A stretch of DNA of 64,000 nucleotides from an uncultured Bacteroidaceae bacterium. GTDB taxonomy: Bacteria > Bacteroidota > Bacteroidia > Bacteroidales > Bacteroidaceae. Below, in pieces: positions 16,624 through 25,700 of this stretch. The stretch covers positions 56,910-120,909 of the forward strand of contig CAJOLZ010000001.1 in the NCBI GenBank assembly GCA_905235575.1, given 5' to 3'. Position 1 is the stretch's first letter. Every line of letters starts with the position of its first letter. The notes beneath the pieces were generated by a model. It searched no databases. It saw only the letters and a list, made by a program, of their open reading frames with translations, and was not told the DNA's origin. A program made the position numbers and the translations under genes.

Positions 16624-18120
16624 ATGAATAAATACCAACTATACAAACTCATTCGGCAGAACGACGAACTCAAGGACAAGCGCCATCCTATGTTCGACCG
16701 CAACCGGTTCTTGAAAGTGATGGCCATCATCACCGTACTCTACTACGCTGCCATCCTCATACTCATGGGCGTACTCCTGCCCATGGCCTTCAGCGAGACG
16801 TATAACGGTGTCGCTGCCTTCCACGTCCTCGACGGTGGAGTCATCTATCTGCTCATCGTCGACTTCTGGATGCGACTTCTCGTACAAGAGACACCAGCAC
16901 AGCGAGGTCGCCCCTACGCCCTACTCCCCATTAGGCGTTCATTCCTCATGCACCTCTATCTCAGCCGCACCGCGCTCAGCTGGGGCAACCTCTACTGGTT
17001 CTTCTTTCTCCTCCCCTTCGGACTCATTTCCGTTGCACCTATCATGGGATGGAGCGCCCTCATCCTCTGGTTGCTCGGCTGGTGGCTGCTCATCGTCATC
17101 AACGCCTATTTCTACCTCTACATACGTTCCCTCATGACGCGGCACGTCCTCTGGTTCCTTCTCCCCCTCGCCATCCATGCCGCCCTTGTCCTCATCATGC
17201 TGCTGCCAAAGGAGAATGTCCTCGACATACCCCAGACAGTCCTCATGTTCAGATACATGCAAGGCAACGTCCTCACCTTCCTCCTCACACTTCTCGTCGC
17301 AGCACTCGCCTACTGGCTCTGCTATCGTCAGCAGATGAAGATGGTTTACGACGAGGTAGCACAGAAAGAAGAAGTGCAGATGAAGCATGCGGCACAGATG
17401 AGTTTCCTTGACCGATATGGGGCCATGGGTGAATATCTCAAACTGGAGATTAAGATGCGACTGCGCAACAAGAATATCCGAACCAGCTTCTTCGCCCTGC
17501 TCCTCATCATGCTCATGTTCTGCCTCATCACCTATTTCACCGACGTTTACGACGGCAGCTTCATGTCATCCTTCATCTGTCTCTATTGCTACATCGGGCT
17601 TGGCATGACCACACTCATCGCCGTCATGTGTCACGAAGGCAATTACATTGACGGACTCATGGCGCGCCGAGAGAGCATCCAGCAGTTGCTCCTTTCCAAA
17701 TACTACTTCAACTGCCTGCTGCTGCTGCTCCCCTTCCTCCTGCTCCTGCCCCTCGTCATCATCGGGAAAATGAGCGTATGGATGAACCTCGGCTACCTAC
17801 TTTTCACCGCCGGAGTCCTCTATCCCATCTGCTTTCAGATGGCCGTCTACAACCACGAGACCCTACCCCTCAACCAGAAGATAACCAGCCGACAAGGCAA
17901 CTGGGTGCAGCAGGTGCTCTCCATGCTCATACTCTTTCTGCCCATCGGCATCGAAAAACTCGCAACCCTCCTGCTCGGCGACCCATGGGGCTTCGTCATG
18001 CTCGCACTCACCGGAGCCATCGGAATAGCCCTCCACCCACTGTGGCTCGCCAACATCTACAAGCGATTCATGCAGCGAAGACACATCAACATGGAAGGCT
18101 TCCGAGCCACAAGACAATAA
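16624..18120 (+). CDS. DUF5687 ABC exporter membrane subunit
   Basis: A 498-residue polytopic membrane protein of the DUF5687 family, with about twelve hydrophobic segments such as VIYLLIVDFWMRLL, LYWFFFLLPFGLISVAPI and LLLLPFLLLLPLVIIGKM. The N-terminal YQLYKLIRQNDELKDKRHP is characteristic. The ABC ATPase gene follows by 19 bases, so this is the permease of a two-component ABC exporter. Cargo unknown. Co-transcribed with trxB. Confidence 0.83.
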   Translation: MNKYQLYKLIRQNDELKDKRHPMFDRNRFLKVMAIITVLYYAAILILMGVLLPMAFSETYNGVAAFHVLDGGVIYLLIVDFWMRLLVQETPAQRGRPYALLPIRRSFLMHLYLSRTALSWGNLYWFFFLLPFGLISVAPIMGWSALILWLLGWWLLIVINAYFYLYIRSLMTRHVLWFLLPLAIHAALVLIMLLPKENVLDIPQTVLMFRYMQGNVLTFLLTLLVAALAYWLCYRQQMKMVYDEVAQKEEVQMKHAAQMSFLDRYGAMGEYLKLEIKMRLRNKNIRTSFFALLLIMLMFCLITYFTDVYDGSFMSSFICLYCYIGLGMTTLIAVMCHEGNYIDGLMARRESIQQLLLSKYYFNCLLLLLPFLLLLPLVIIGKMSVWMNLGYLLFTAGVLYPICFQMAVYNHETLPLNQKITSRQGNWVQQVLSMLILFLPIGIEKLATLLLGDPWGFVMLALTGAIGIALHPLWLANIYKRFMQRRHINMEGFRATRQ

Positions 18121-18139
18121 ACAGCATAAATTTACAATC

Positions 18140-18847
18140 ATGGAAATCATCATAGAAAACCTCCGAAAGACCTTTGGCGAGAAAGTCGCCGTAGATATAC
18201 CATCGTTCACCATCGGCAGCGGCGAGATGCTCGGACTCGTGGGCAACAACGGAGCCGGCAAGAGCACCCTCTTCCGACTCATGCTCGACCTCATCAAAGC
18301 CGACACCGGGCGCGTGCTCATAGGCACCACCGACGTCTCGCAGACCGAAGACTGGAAAGACTGGACAGGCGCCTACATCGACGAGTCGTTCCTCATCGAC
18401 TACCTGACGCCCGACGAATACCTACAGTTCGTGGCCCGAATCTCAGGCAAGACCCCCGACCAGCTCACCGAGTTCCTTGCCGATTTCGAACACTTCATGG
18501 CAGGCGAACTCTGCGGACAGAAGAAACTCATACGCAACCTCTCGGCTGGAAACAAGCAGAAGCTCGGCATCGTAGCCGCCATGCTCCTACGCCCGCAGGT
18601 GCTCATCCTCGACGAGCCTTTCAACTTTCTCGACCCCACCAGCCAGAACGCCATCAAGCACCTGCTCAAACGATACAACCAGGAGACTGGAGCAACCATC
18701 CTCATCTCCAGCCACAACCTCCAGCACACCGTCGACATCTGCCCTCGCATCGCGCTTCTCGAACACGGAAACATCATACGCGACATCGCCAACAACGACG
18801 GGCAGGCGCAGGCCGAACTCGAAGACTACTTCCAGGTGGCAGACTGA
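18140..18847 (+). CDS. ABC transporter ATP-binding protein (partner of DUF5687)
   Basis: A 235-residue ATPase. Walker A GNNGAGKST near residue 36, signature NLSAGNKQKLGIVAAML, Walker B VLILDEPFNFLDP, and a switch histidine in LISSHNLQHT are present. It closely follows the DUF5687 membrane subunit and is the last gene of the ftsK transcript; a 22-base repeat array and a terminator follow. The pair resembles bacterial ABC-2 exporters. Confidence 0.9.
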   Translation: MEIIIENLRKTFGEKVAVDIPSFTIGSGEMLGLVGNNGAGKSTLFRLMLDLIKADTGRVLIGTTDVSQTEDWKDWTGAYIDESFLIDYLTPDEYLQFVARISGKTPDQLTEFLADFEHFMAGELCGQKKLIRNLSAGNKQKLGIVAAMLLRPQVLILDEPFNFLDPTSQNAIKHLLKRYNQETGATILISSHNLQHTVDICPRIALLEHGNIIRDIANNDGQAQAELEDYFQVAD

Positions 18848-18910
18848 CAGGCCCCGTCACATACACCCATTCACGGTCAGCACGGAAACAGATACGGAAC
18901 GGCAGGCAGA

Positions 18911-18999
18911 AAAACGCACTGCGGTGCGACAGCCAACGCAGCACAGTGCGACAGGTAACGCAACGTGGTGCGACAGGCGACGCAGCACGGTGCGTTTTT
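18911..18999. repeat. 22-base GTGCGAC repeat array, 4 units
   Basis: Four units of 22 bases, three ending GTGCGACAG plus a spacer of five bases, bounded by AAAACGCAC on the left and GTGCGTTTTT on the right, so the ends are mutual inverted repeats. It occupies the 361-base space between the ABC ATPase gene and the glycosyltransferase, along with the terminator at 19101 and the promoter at 19196. Confidence 0.85.
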
Positions 19000-19100
19000 G
19001 GGCGTAATACATCACGGCGCTCATTGCATATCCGAAGCAAACGGACAGACTTGCGCTGTAAGGTCGCGCAAATCCACCGTCGTTTTCCAATATAATCATC

Positions 19101-19142
19101 AAAAAAACTCCTCCTCCCGACATGGGAAAAGGAGTTTTTTTC
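19101..19142. terminator. Intrinsic terminator ahead of the glycosyltransferase
   Basis: An 11-base stem AAAAAACTCCT / AGGAGTTTTTT (19102-19112 and 19130-19140) with runs of A and T on both sides, so it can work in either direction. It closes the ftsK transcript. Confidence 0.75.
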
Positions 19143-19195
19143 TTGCATTGTCCCATTATGGCCGAAGAAAATTTCAGATTATAATTACTTCTTCG

Positions 19196-19203
19196 TAAAT
19201 TTG
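19196..19203 (+). promoter_or_regulatory. -7 box very close to the glycosyltransferase ATG
   Basis: TAAATTTG ends five bases before the ATG at 19209; an imperfect -33 (TTTC, 19172-19175) lies 20 bases upstream. The predicted transcription start falls on or next to the ATG. Confidence 0.55.
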
Positions 19204-19208
19204 CAGAG

Positions 19209-20228
19209 ATGAATGCTCCGTTGACAGACATAGCAGTGCTGATTCTCTTCTTCAACCGCCCCGAGCAGTTGTCGAAAGTCTTCGAACAGGTGCGCAAGGC
19301 GCGCCCCTCGCGGTTGTTCCTCTATCAGGACGGTCCCCGTGGCGAGCATGACATGCCGGGCATTCTGGCATGCCGCGAAGTTGTGGCCAATGTCGATTGG
19401 GAATGCGATGTCCGTCAGTTCTATCAGGAGCGGAACTTCGGCTGCGATCCGTCGGAATACATCTCGCAGAAATGGGCTTTCTCGATGGCAGACAAATGTG
19501 TGGTGCTCGAAGACGACGATGTCCCAAGCCCCTCGTTCTTCCCCTTCTGCAAAGAGATGCTCGACCGCTACGAAAACGACACGCGCATCACGATGATTGC
19601 CGGCTTCAACGTCGAGGAACAGACCCCCGACGCTGGTGCCGACTATTTCTTTACCACCAACTTCAGCATCTGGGGATGGGCTTCGTGGCGGCGAGTGGTC
19701 GACCAATGGGACGAGCACTACACCTGGCTCGACGACGAGACCGCCGTACGCCGCATCGAGGCGCTCATCAAGGAGCGATGCCTCAGAGACGACTTCCTGC
19801 CGATGTGCCGACGTCATCGTCAACAGGGGAAGGCCTTCTACGAGACCATCTTCTGGGCACACCTGCTGCTGTCAAACGGGCTCTGCATCGTCCCCTCACG
19901 CAACATGATAAACAACCTGGGAGCCACGGCCGACAGCACGCACTTCGGTGGTTCGCTCGACACACTTCCGCACGGTTATCGTCGCATCTTCACCATGCGA
20001 CGTTTCGACCTGGAAGACCGACCGCTGCAGCATCCGCGCTACGTCATAGACCATGTGGCATACCGACAGCGCGTCTATCGCATCATGGGCTGGAGGCATC
20101 CATGGATAAAGGTGGGACGTTCTTTCGAGGAACTGTTCCTCAACTTGCGCCACGCCAATTTCGCATATATCTTGAAAGCTGTGCGCCACCGCATCGACAA
20201 ATGGATGGGACGCAAAGCTTACAACTAA
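19209..20228 (+). CDS. Glycosyltransferase (GT-A fold)
   Basis: A 339-residue transferase that opens with the nucleotide-sugar-binding pattern AVLILFFNRPEQLSKVF and has a DxD-type motif in VVLEDDDVPSP at about residues 97-107, then FSIWGWASWRRV. No membrane helix or signal. It fits the cytoplasmic GT-A enzymes that build surface glycans in Bacteroidota; donor and acceptor are unknown. It stands alone between a terminator and a convergent neighbour. No in-frame ATG close downstream offers an alternative start, so the message may be leaderless. Confidence 0.75.
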   Translation: MNAPLTDIAVLILFFNRPEQLSKVFEQVRKARPSRLFLYQDGPRGEHDMPGILACREVVANVDWECDVRQFYQERNFGCDPSEYISQKWAFSMADKCVVLEDDDVPSPSFFPFCKEMLDRYENDTRITMIAGFNVEEQTPDAGADYFFTTNFSIWGWASWRRVVDQWDEHYTWLDDETAVRRIEALIKERCLRDDFLPMCRRHRQQGKAFYETIFWAHLLLSNGLCIVPSRNMINNLGATADSTHFGGSLDTLPHGYRRIFTMRRFDLEDRPLQHPRYVIDHVAYRQRVYRIMGWRHPWIKVGRSFEELFLNLRHANFAYILKAVRHRIDKWMGRKAYN

Positions 20229-20281
20229 TCCGCCATCCGCTCTGCTCTTCCGCTTCTACTTACGAAGTGACTGTTGAAGTG

Positions 20282-21496
20282 TTATTCCTTTTGTTTCAAC
20301 AATGGGAAGTGTTTTCCGTAGGTGAGCATACGCCAAATCCATTCGAGCGGACCGAAGCGGAAGAATCTCAGCCATAGGAGTGTAACAAGTATTTCGAGTA
20401 TGAAAGCAGCGATGGCAATCACCTCGACAGCAGCGAGCGGCAACGAAGCACCGAGTCCAAAGCCAATTCCGTAGAAGTGTACACGCCCGATTATCGTCTG
20501 CAAGATATAGCAAGTGAGCGCCATACGCCCCGGAGCAGCCAGAGCATCCCAGCACTTGCGCTCACTGTTACTCAGGAAGAGCAATGCGAGACCGCAGGCA
20601 TAACCGATTGCAGTGGGATAGACGCTGAATGTATAGAGAATCGAGTGAACGGTATTACCCCAAGGGTGACCGCCGACAGCACTCCAAGCATAGAGAGCCG
20701 ACAGCGGCAGTGACAGACTGAGCGTGCTTATCATGATGCGACGCAGAGGCAACTCAGCAAGCCGCGTATACAGGCGATGCTTGCCAAAGAGATAGCCCAG
20801 AATGAAAAGGCCGAGCACCTTAAAGAGACGGAAGCCGCTGACAAGTTCCCAGGTACGTTCGTAGGTGCCCTGAATCAGGAAGTCAAACACCTTGTCATAC
20901 GTCTTTGCATCCACCAGCCACGTCGCGAAATTCTCCTCCGTGATGCCTCGTTCGTATGCCTTCTGCCACCACGCATTATAGAAAAACGCCGACCAGTCCA
21001 TATTGAAACATTCCTGAATCGCATCGAACCCGATAGGCAGCAAGAGCAGCAAAATAGCCGAGCGAAACAGCCAGCGGTCGGAGAGAGGAATGAACAATGT
21101 CAGCAGCAATCCTGCCACGGCATAGAGCAACAAGATGTCGCCACTCCAGAGAAAGATGCGATGACAGAAACCTATCACGAACAAAATCGTCATACGACGA
21201 ACGAAGAGACGCCACCCACGCCGAGACAGGATGATGGAGAAACCGATGCCGAAAAGCAGGGAGAAAAGTGTGTAGAACTTGCCGTCAACCAGCATGTAGA
21301 GCAGATAGTGCACCACATCGTCGGCGCCGGACCAAGGCAGGGCCGCCTGTTTAGAAGGGCTCATGAAAGTCCAGAGCGAGAACTCCGGAAAATTAGCCAT
21401 TGCAATGCCCAGCAAGGCAAAACCGCGCCACACATCGAGAATCTTCGAACGTTCGCGAACGGTTACGGGACCGAGATTTGTTTCCATCTGCATCAT
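20282..21496 (-). CDS. DUF418 (YeiB-like) membrane protein
   Basis: A 404-residue membrane protein. The N-terminal ILDVWRGFALLGIAMANFPEF and the C-terminal DUF418 block ending RFGPLEWIWRMLTYGKHF are both diagnostic. About nine or ten helices. YeiB-like proteins have no proven role. It follows the cyclophilin-like gene by 58 bases on the same strand, and no promoter box is visible in between, so both are likely on one message. Two adjacent ATGs exist at the start. Confidence 0.85.
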   Translation of the reverse strand: MMQMETNLGPVTVRERSKILDVWRGFALLGIAMANFPEFSLWTFMSPSKQAALPWSGADDVVHYLLYMLVDGKFYTLFSLLFGIGFSIILSRRGWRLFVRRMTILFVIGFCHRIFLWSGDILLLYAVAGLLLTLFIPLSDRWLFRSAILLLLLPIGFDAIQECFNMDWSAFFYNAWWQKAYERGITEENFATWLVDAKTYDKVFDFLIQGTYERTWELVSGFRLFKVLGLFILGYLFGKHRLYTRLAELPLRRIMISTLSLSLPLSALYAWSAVGGHPWGNTVHSILYTFSVYPTAIGYACGLALLFLSNSERKCWDALAAPGRMALTCYILQTIIGRVHFYGIGFGLGASLPLAAVEVIAIAAFILEILVTLLWLRFFRFGPLEWIWRMLTYGKHFPLLKQKE

Positions 21497-21554
21497 TCAA
21501 TTATTAAACTTCCGAACTCGACGGCCGTGACTATTTCGTCACCTTCCGCCCACC

Positions 21555-22154
21555 TTATATATATATGCCTTTCTCCGGTTCGCGCGTCAGCTTCTTACCG
21601 TCCAGCCAGTGTATCTCCTGCGCGTCCTTCTGAGCCTTCGAAGGCGATTTCAACGAAGTCGCAATAGCCTCGAACTTCACGTTCGCCTTTCCGTTTCCGA
21701 CCGCCGCAGCCAGCCCGTCGGTCGACTTCAAACGTCCGATACGCGTATAGCTGTAACCGCCAGCCTTGCCGTAGAAGAGCACCACACAAGTGTTGCCATA
21801 GAGCATCAGGTCGCCAGCCGAAATGCTATTGTAGAACTGAGCCGCTGTGGGCAGCGATTTGCTCATGTAGTAATACTTCTCGTTACCGTTCAACTCGTTC
21901 ATATCGAGCGTCATGGGCAGCATTTCGACAAAGGCGCATCCTGTCTCGCTGTCCTCCACTTCGGCCACGAACGTGCGGCCACTTACTGTGATATTTATAT
22001 CCATATACGATGTTTTGTTCTGAGCATGCAACTTGTTTTCGTTTACGGCAAACAGACACACGAAGGCAGTCAGAGCACCGAGGAATAAACGAAACTGATG
22101 CTCGGTTCTGCCGCTTCGGCTCACAAAGTGAGTGTTATAGAATAGTCTTTTCAT
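21555..22154 (-). CDS. Exported cyclophilin-like domain protein
   Basis: A 199-residue protein with an N-terminal hydrophobic export segment (FRLFLGALTAFVCLFAV, about 22-38, then HAQ) and a cyclophilin-like-fold domain: INITVSGRTFVAEVEDSE, FVEMLPMTLDMNEL, SISAGDLMLYGNTCVVLFYG, YTRIGRL. These small-fold proteins lack known peptidyl-prolyl isomerase residues and have unknown roles. The start at 22152-22154 was chosen because the promoter box lies upstream of it; the frame stays open 50 codons further but would begin beyond the promoter. Confidence 0.75.
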   Translation of the reverse strand: MKRLFYNTHFVSRSGRTEHQFRLFLGALTAFVCLFAVNENKLHAQNKTSYMDINITVSGRTFVAEVEDSETGCAFVEMLPMTLDMNELNGNEKYYYMSKSLPTAAQFYNSISAGDLMLYGNTCVVLFYGKAGGYSYTRIGRLKSTDGLAAAVGNGKANVKFEAIATSLKSPSKAQKDAQEIHWLDGKKLTREPEKGIYI

Positions 22155-22216
22155 AGTTCGATTCAGGTTTAAGATAAAAGTGACGAGGCCAGAGAGGCAA
22201 ATTGTCAATCCGATTG

Positions 22217-22248
22217 CAAAGATACAATTTCCCTGGCAAAAATCCAAA
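22217..22248 (-). promoter_or_regulatory. Promoter of the cyclophilin-like/DUF418 pair
   Basis: Minus strand: -33 TTTG (22245-22248), 20 bases, -7 TATCTTTG (22217-22224). Confidence 0.8.
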
Positions 22249-22264
22249 TCGAACGATGTAAAAC

Positions 22265-22536
22265 ATTCGGACCGATTACATTTGACGACGCTTTCGAGGG
22301 GCATCGAAAACGGCTGTGAGAAGCAGTGAGAATCGATGTGCTACGCTGCGACATTGTGCGCATCCTAAAATATCAGAATCATAACCACTTGATTCTCAAT
22401 ACTCAAAAATTTTTCGTTTTCTTCTTCATCATCGCAAATAAGCCACGGAAACATGCTTCTCGAAGAAACGCACCGTGGTGCGTCGGCCTTCGCAACGTGG
22501 TGCGACATTCGTCGAATCGTGCTGCGATAGCTTTTA
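22265..22536 (+). repeat. Long intergenic repeat, copy R2
   Basis: More than 85 percent identical by eye to R3 (27146-27416); from 22295 a run of 44 bases is exact. It ends with GTGCGAC-type units and GCTTTT. It takes up much of the 587-base space between the cyclophilin-like gene and the glycosidase fusion; the remainder holds two promoters and the dyad at 22628. Confidence 0.85.
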
Positions 22537-22627
22537 ATGCGTTTCAGATTGAATCAGGAAACGGGAAATGTAAACAAAAACGACCAGCGCTTACCAGACG
22601 TGAACACGGGAAACGGATGTCGCGACA

Positions 22628-22674
22628 GGGTGTAAATGTTGATTAGAAGAATAAAATTATACATTTTTACACCC
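22628..22674. promoter_or_regulatory. Inverted repeat upstream of the glycosidase fusion promoter
   Basis: Arms GGGTGTAAATGT (22628-22639) and ACATTTTTACACCC (22661-22674), a dyad with 21 bases between arms that ends 19 bases before the -7 box. The promoter lacks a -33 element, so an activator or repressor site here is possible. Operator function is inference. Confidence 0.35.
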
Positions 22675-22693
22675 TTGGCTCAGCCGAAAACGC

Positions 22694-22701
22694 TAACTTT
22701 G
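22694..22701 (+). promoter_or_regulatory. -7 box for the glycosidase fusion gene
   Basis: TAACTTTG, 40 bases before the ATG at 22742. No -33 TTTG at 20 bases. Confidence 0.6.
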
Positions 22702-22741
22702 TGACGTACTTTTGTTCAACCTTCTAATAATTAAACCAATA

Positions 22742-25700
22742 ATGCTTGACACCATGACCACAAGAAGTTTTGCATCGATGCTTCGCCTATGGATATTGCT
22801 CCTGAGTTTTGTCCGCCTGTCCTGTTGTATGGCTCAGTCCGACGCGCACCAGGTGGTGTGGAACGAGCTGGGCTCCGACGAGAACAGTTCGATGCCCCTG
22901 GGAAACGGTGACATCGCGCTGAATGCATGGACAGAGGCAAACGGCGACGTCGTTTTTCTCATTGCGAAATCGGATGCCTGGAGCGAGAATGCACAGTTGC
23001 TTAAGGTGGGCCGCATCCGCCTGCGCCTGACGCCTAATCCATTTGTGAATCGGGCCGATTTCAGTCAGACGCTCTACACGAACGAGGCAAGGATGGAGGT
23101 GCGAGCTGGCAGCAATAGCGTGGAACTGTGGGTGGATGCCAACAACCCGGTGATTCACGTCTCGGCACGTACCGAGCAGCCGAGCCTGATGAGTGTCTGC
23201 AACGAAGGTTGGCGCAATGCTGACTATCACATGACGCAGGAGCAGCTGAACCGCAGTGTCTTCAATTACTGGGAATGGCGCAGCAACCCGAACGGCATCG
23301 ACTTCCTGGCCGACAAGGAGCTGGATGCCGGTAAGCGTCAGACAGCTTGGTGTCACTTCAACAGCCACTCGATGTTTTCGACCGTGCTCGAACGTGAGCA
23401 CCTCGGAAATCTTGTCGACAAATATGAGGATCCACTGCTGAATCTGTGTTTCGGCGCGGTTGTGGAGGGTCCGAACCTGGTGAGAAAAGATGCTCGGACG
23501 CTTGTCTCGCGAAAGGCTACAGGCGAACAGACTGTTCACATTGCCGTCCTGACGGAGAAGGCCGATTCGCCTCGGGCGTGGTTGAACAGCGCTCGCAAGA
23601 TTCTGACAAAGGCAGCAAAGACCTCGGAAGCGAAGGCATGGGAGGGGCATCGGCAATGGTGGAACGACTTCTGGCAAAGAAGCTGGATTCGGATTTCGGG
23701 TTCGAAAGAAGCTGAACAAGCGAGCCAAGGGTATCTGATGAACCGATACATGACTGCCATCTGCGGACGCGGGAAATATCCTATCAAGTTCAACGGGAGC
23801 TTGCTGACCGTGGGACGAGACATCATTGGGGCTGACGATGACCCGGCCGAACGCATGGCTGCACAGACTACCGAAGTGCATGACCCGGACTTCCGCGACT
23901 GGGGTTCGTGCTTCTGGCATCAGAACATCCGCCATACTTATTATCCGCTGGTGGCATCGGGCGACTACGACTTGTTGATGCCGTGGCTGAACATGTATAC
24001 CAATGCGCTGCCGTTGGCCATCGATCGCACGAAGACGTACTACGGTCACGGAGGTGCATCGTTCATCGAAACAATTCATTTCTTCGGACTGCCTAACCTG
24101 ATGGACTTCGGCTGGGACAATCCGGGCAACGACCCTCAGAGCCACTACATGCGGTGGCACACCCAGGGCGCACTGGAAATCGTGGTTCAGATGTTGGACT
24201 ATTTCGACAACTCTCAAGACTCGCTCTACCTGAGGGAGAAGATTCTGCCTTTTGCAGAAGCAGTCCTCACGTATTACAACGAGCATTGGCAGCGTGGCGC
24301 TGACGGGAAAATTCGCTTCTGGCCGCATCAGTCTATCGAGATGTATCAGGAGGGCGTCGTGAATCCTACACCTGACATAGCCGGACTACTCAGCATCACC
24401 TCGCGCATGTTGGCGATGCCGCAAGTGCCTGAGGAGACAAGAAATCTGCTCACAAACCTGCGCAGCGACCTGCCGGAGATTCCGATGGGTACGACCGAGA
24501 ACGGCAAAATTCCACGAAACGGACGTGGCGACGCGAACGGACTGCCGGTGATTCTGCCTGCGCAGGTCTATGTCAAGTCGGACAACGCAGAAAATCCCGA
24601 ACTCTACACTGTCTTTCCCTATCGCAACTACGGGCTGGGTAAACCTGACATCGAACTGGCACGTAACACATTCCGAGCTCGGCTTCACCACTTCAACAAC
24701 TGCTGGGGACAGGACGGGATGGAGGCTGCACTGCTGGGATTTACCGATGAGGCACGCGCTGCGGTGGTCTCTGCCATGACATGCTACGGGACACAGAAGT
24801 TCCCATGGTTCTGGCGTAAAGTGGCCGACTACAGCCCCGACATGGACAATGGCGGCACGGGTGCCATGACGCTACAGCTGATGCTGATGCAAACCGAAGG
24901 CCGAACCATACGTCTGTTGCCCGCATGGCCTGCCGACTGGAACGCGGAATTCAAGCTTCATGCTCCTTATCGAACTACGGTAGAAGGGCGTGTTGAGAAA
25001 GGTCAGCTCATCGAACTTCGGGTGACACCTGAGAGTCGTGCAAAGGATGTCATCGTCATGCAAGGTCTTGAGACTGAGCAGCGTGGCAACCCCTTCATCC
25101 GTCACCTGTATACGGCCGACCCTTCAGCGCATGTATGGTCCGACGGTCGTCTATACGTCTATCCCTCGCACGATGTGGACCCGCCTCGCGGTTGCGACCT
25201 GATGGACCGCTATCATGTATTCTCGACCAACGACATGGTGCACTGGCGCGACCACGGCGAGATACTGAACAGCGGGCAGGTGGAATGGGGACGGCCCGAA
25301 GGAGGTTTCATGTGGGCGCCCGACTGCGCGTATAAAAACGGTAAATACTATTTCTATTTTCCGCACCCCAGCGGCTCGGACTGGAACAGCACCTGGAAGG
25401 TGGGCATCGCAATCAGTGACAAGCCCGACCGTGACTTCAAGGTGTGGGGCTACCTGAAAGACCTGGGTAACGAGTTTGCCATGATAGACCCCTGTGTCTT
25501 TGTAGATACCGACGGGCAGGCTTATTTCTACTACGGAGGTGGCGGTCGCTGCGTAGGAGCTCGGCTGAAGGACAACATGGTGGAACTGGCCGAGCCGTTA
25601 CGGGAAATGCAGGGATTTCCCGACTTCCACGAGGCTACCTGGGTGCACCGACGCGGAGATTTCTACTATCTTTCGTATGCCGACGGATATGTCGAGAACG

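Noticed and set aside
18911..18999. Tandem 22-base repeats looked at as a CRISPR array
   Set aside because: Units run head to tail with only about five variable bases, no 30-base spacers, no cas gene, and the same units recur at many places.
19002..19100. Riboswitch or small RNA before the glycosyltransferase
   Set aside because: No known aptamer pattern recognised, and the terminator and promoter that follow separate it from the gene.
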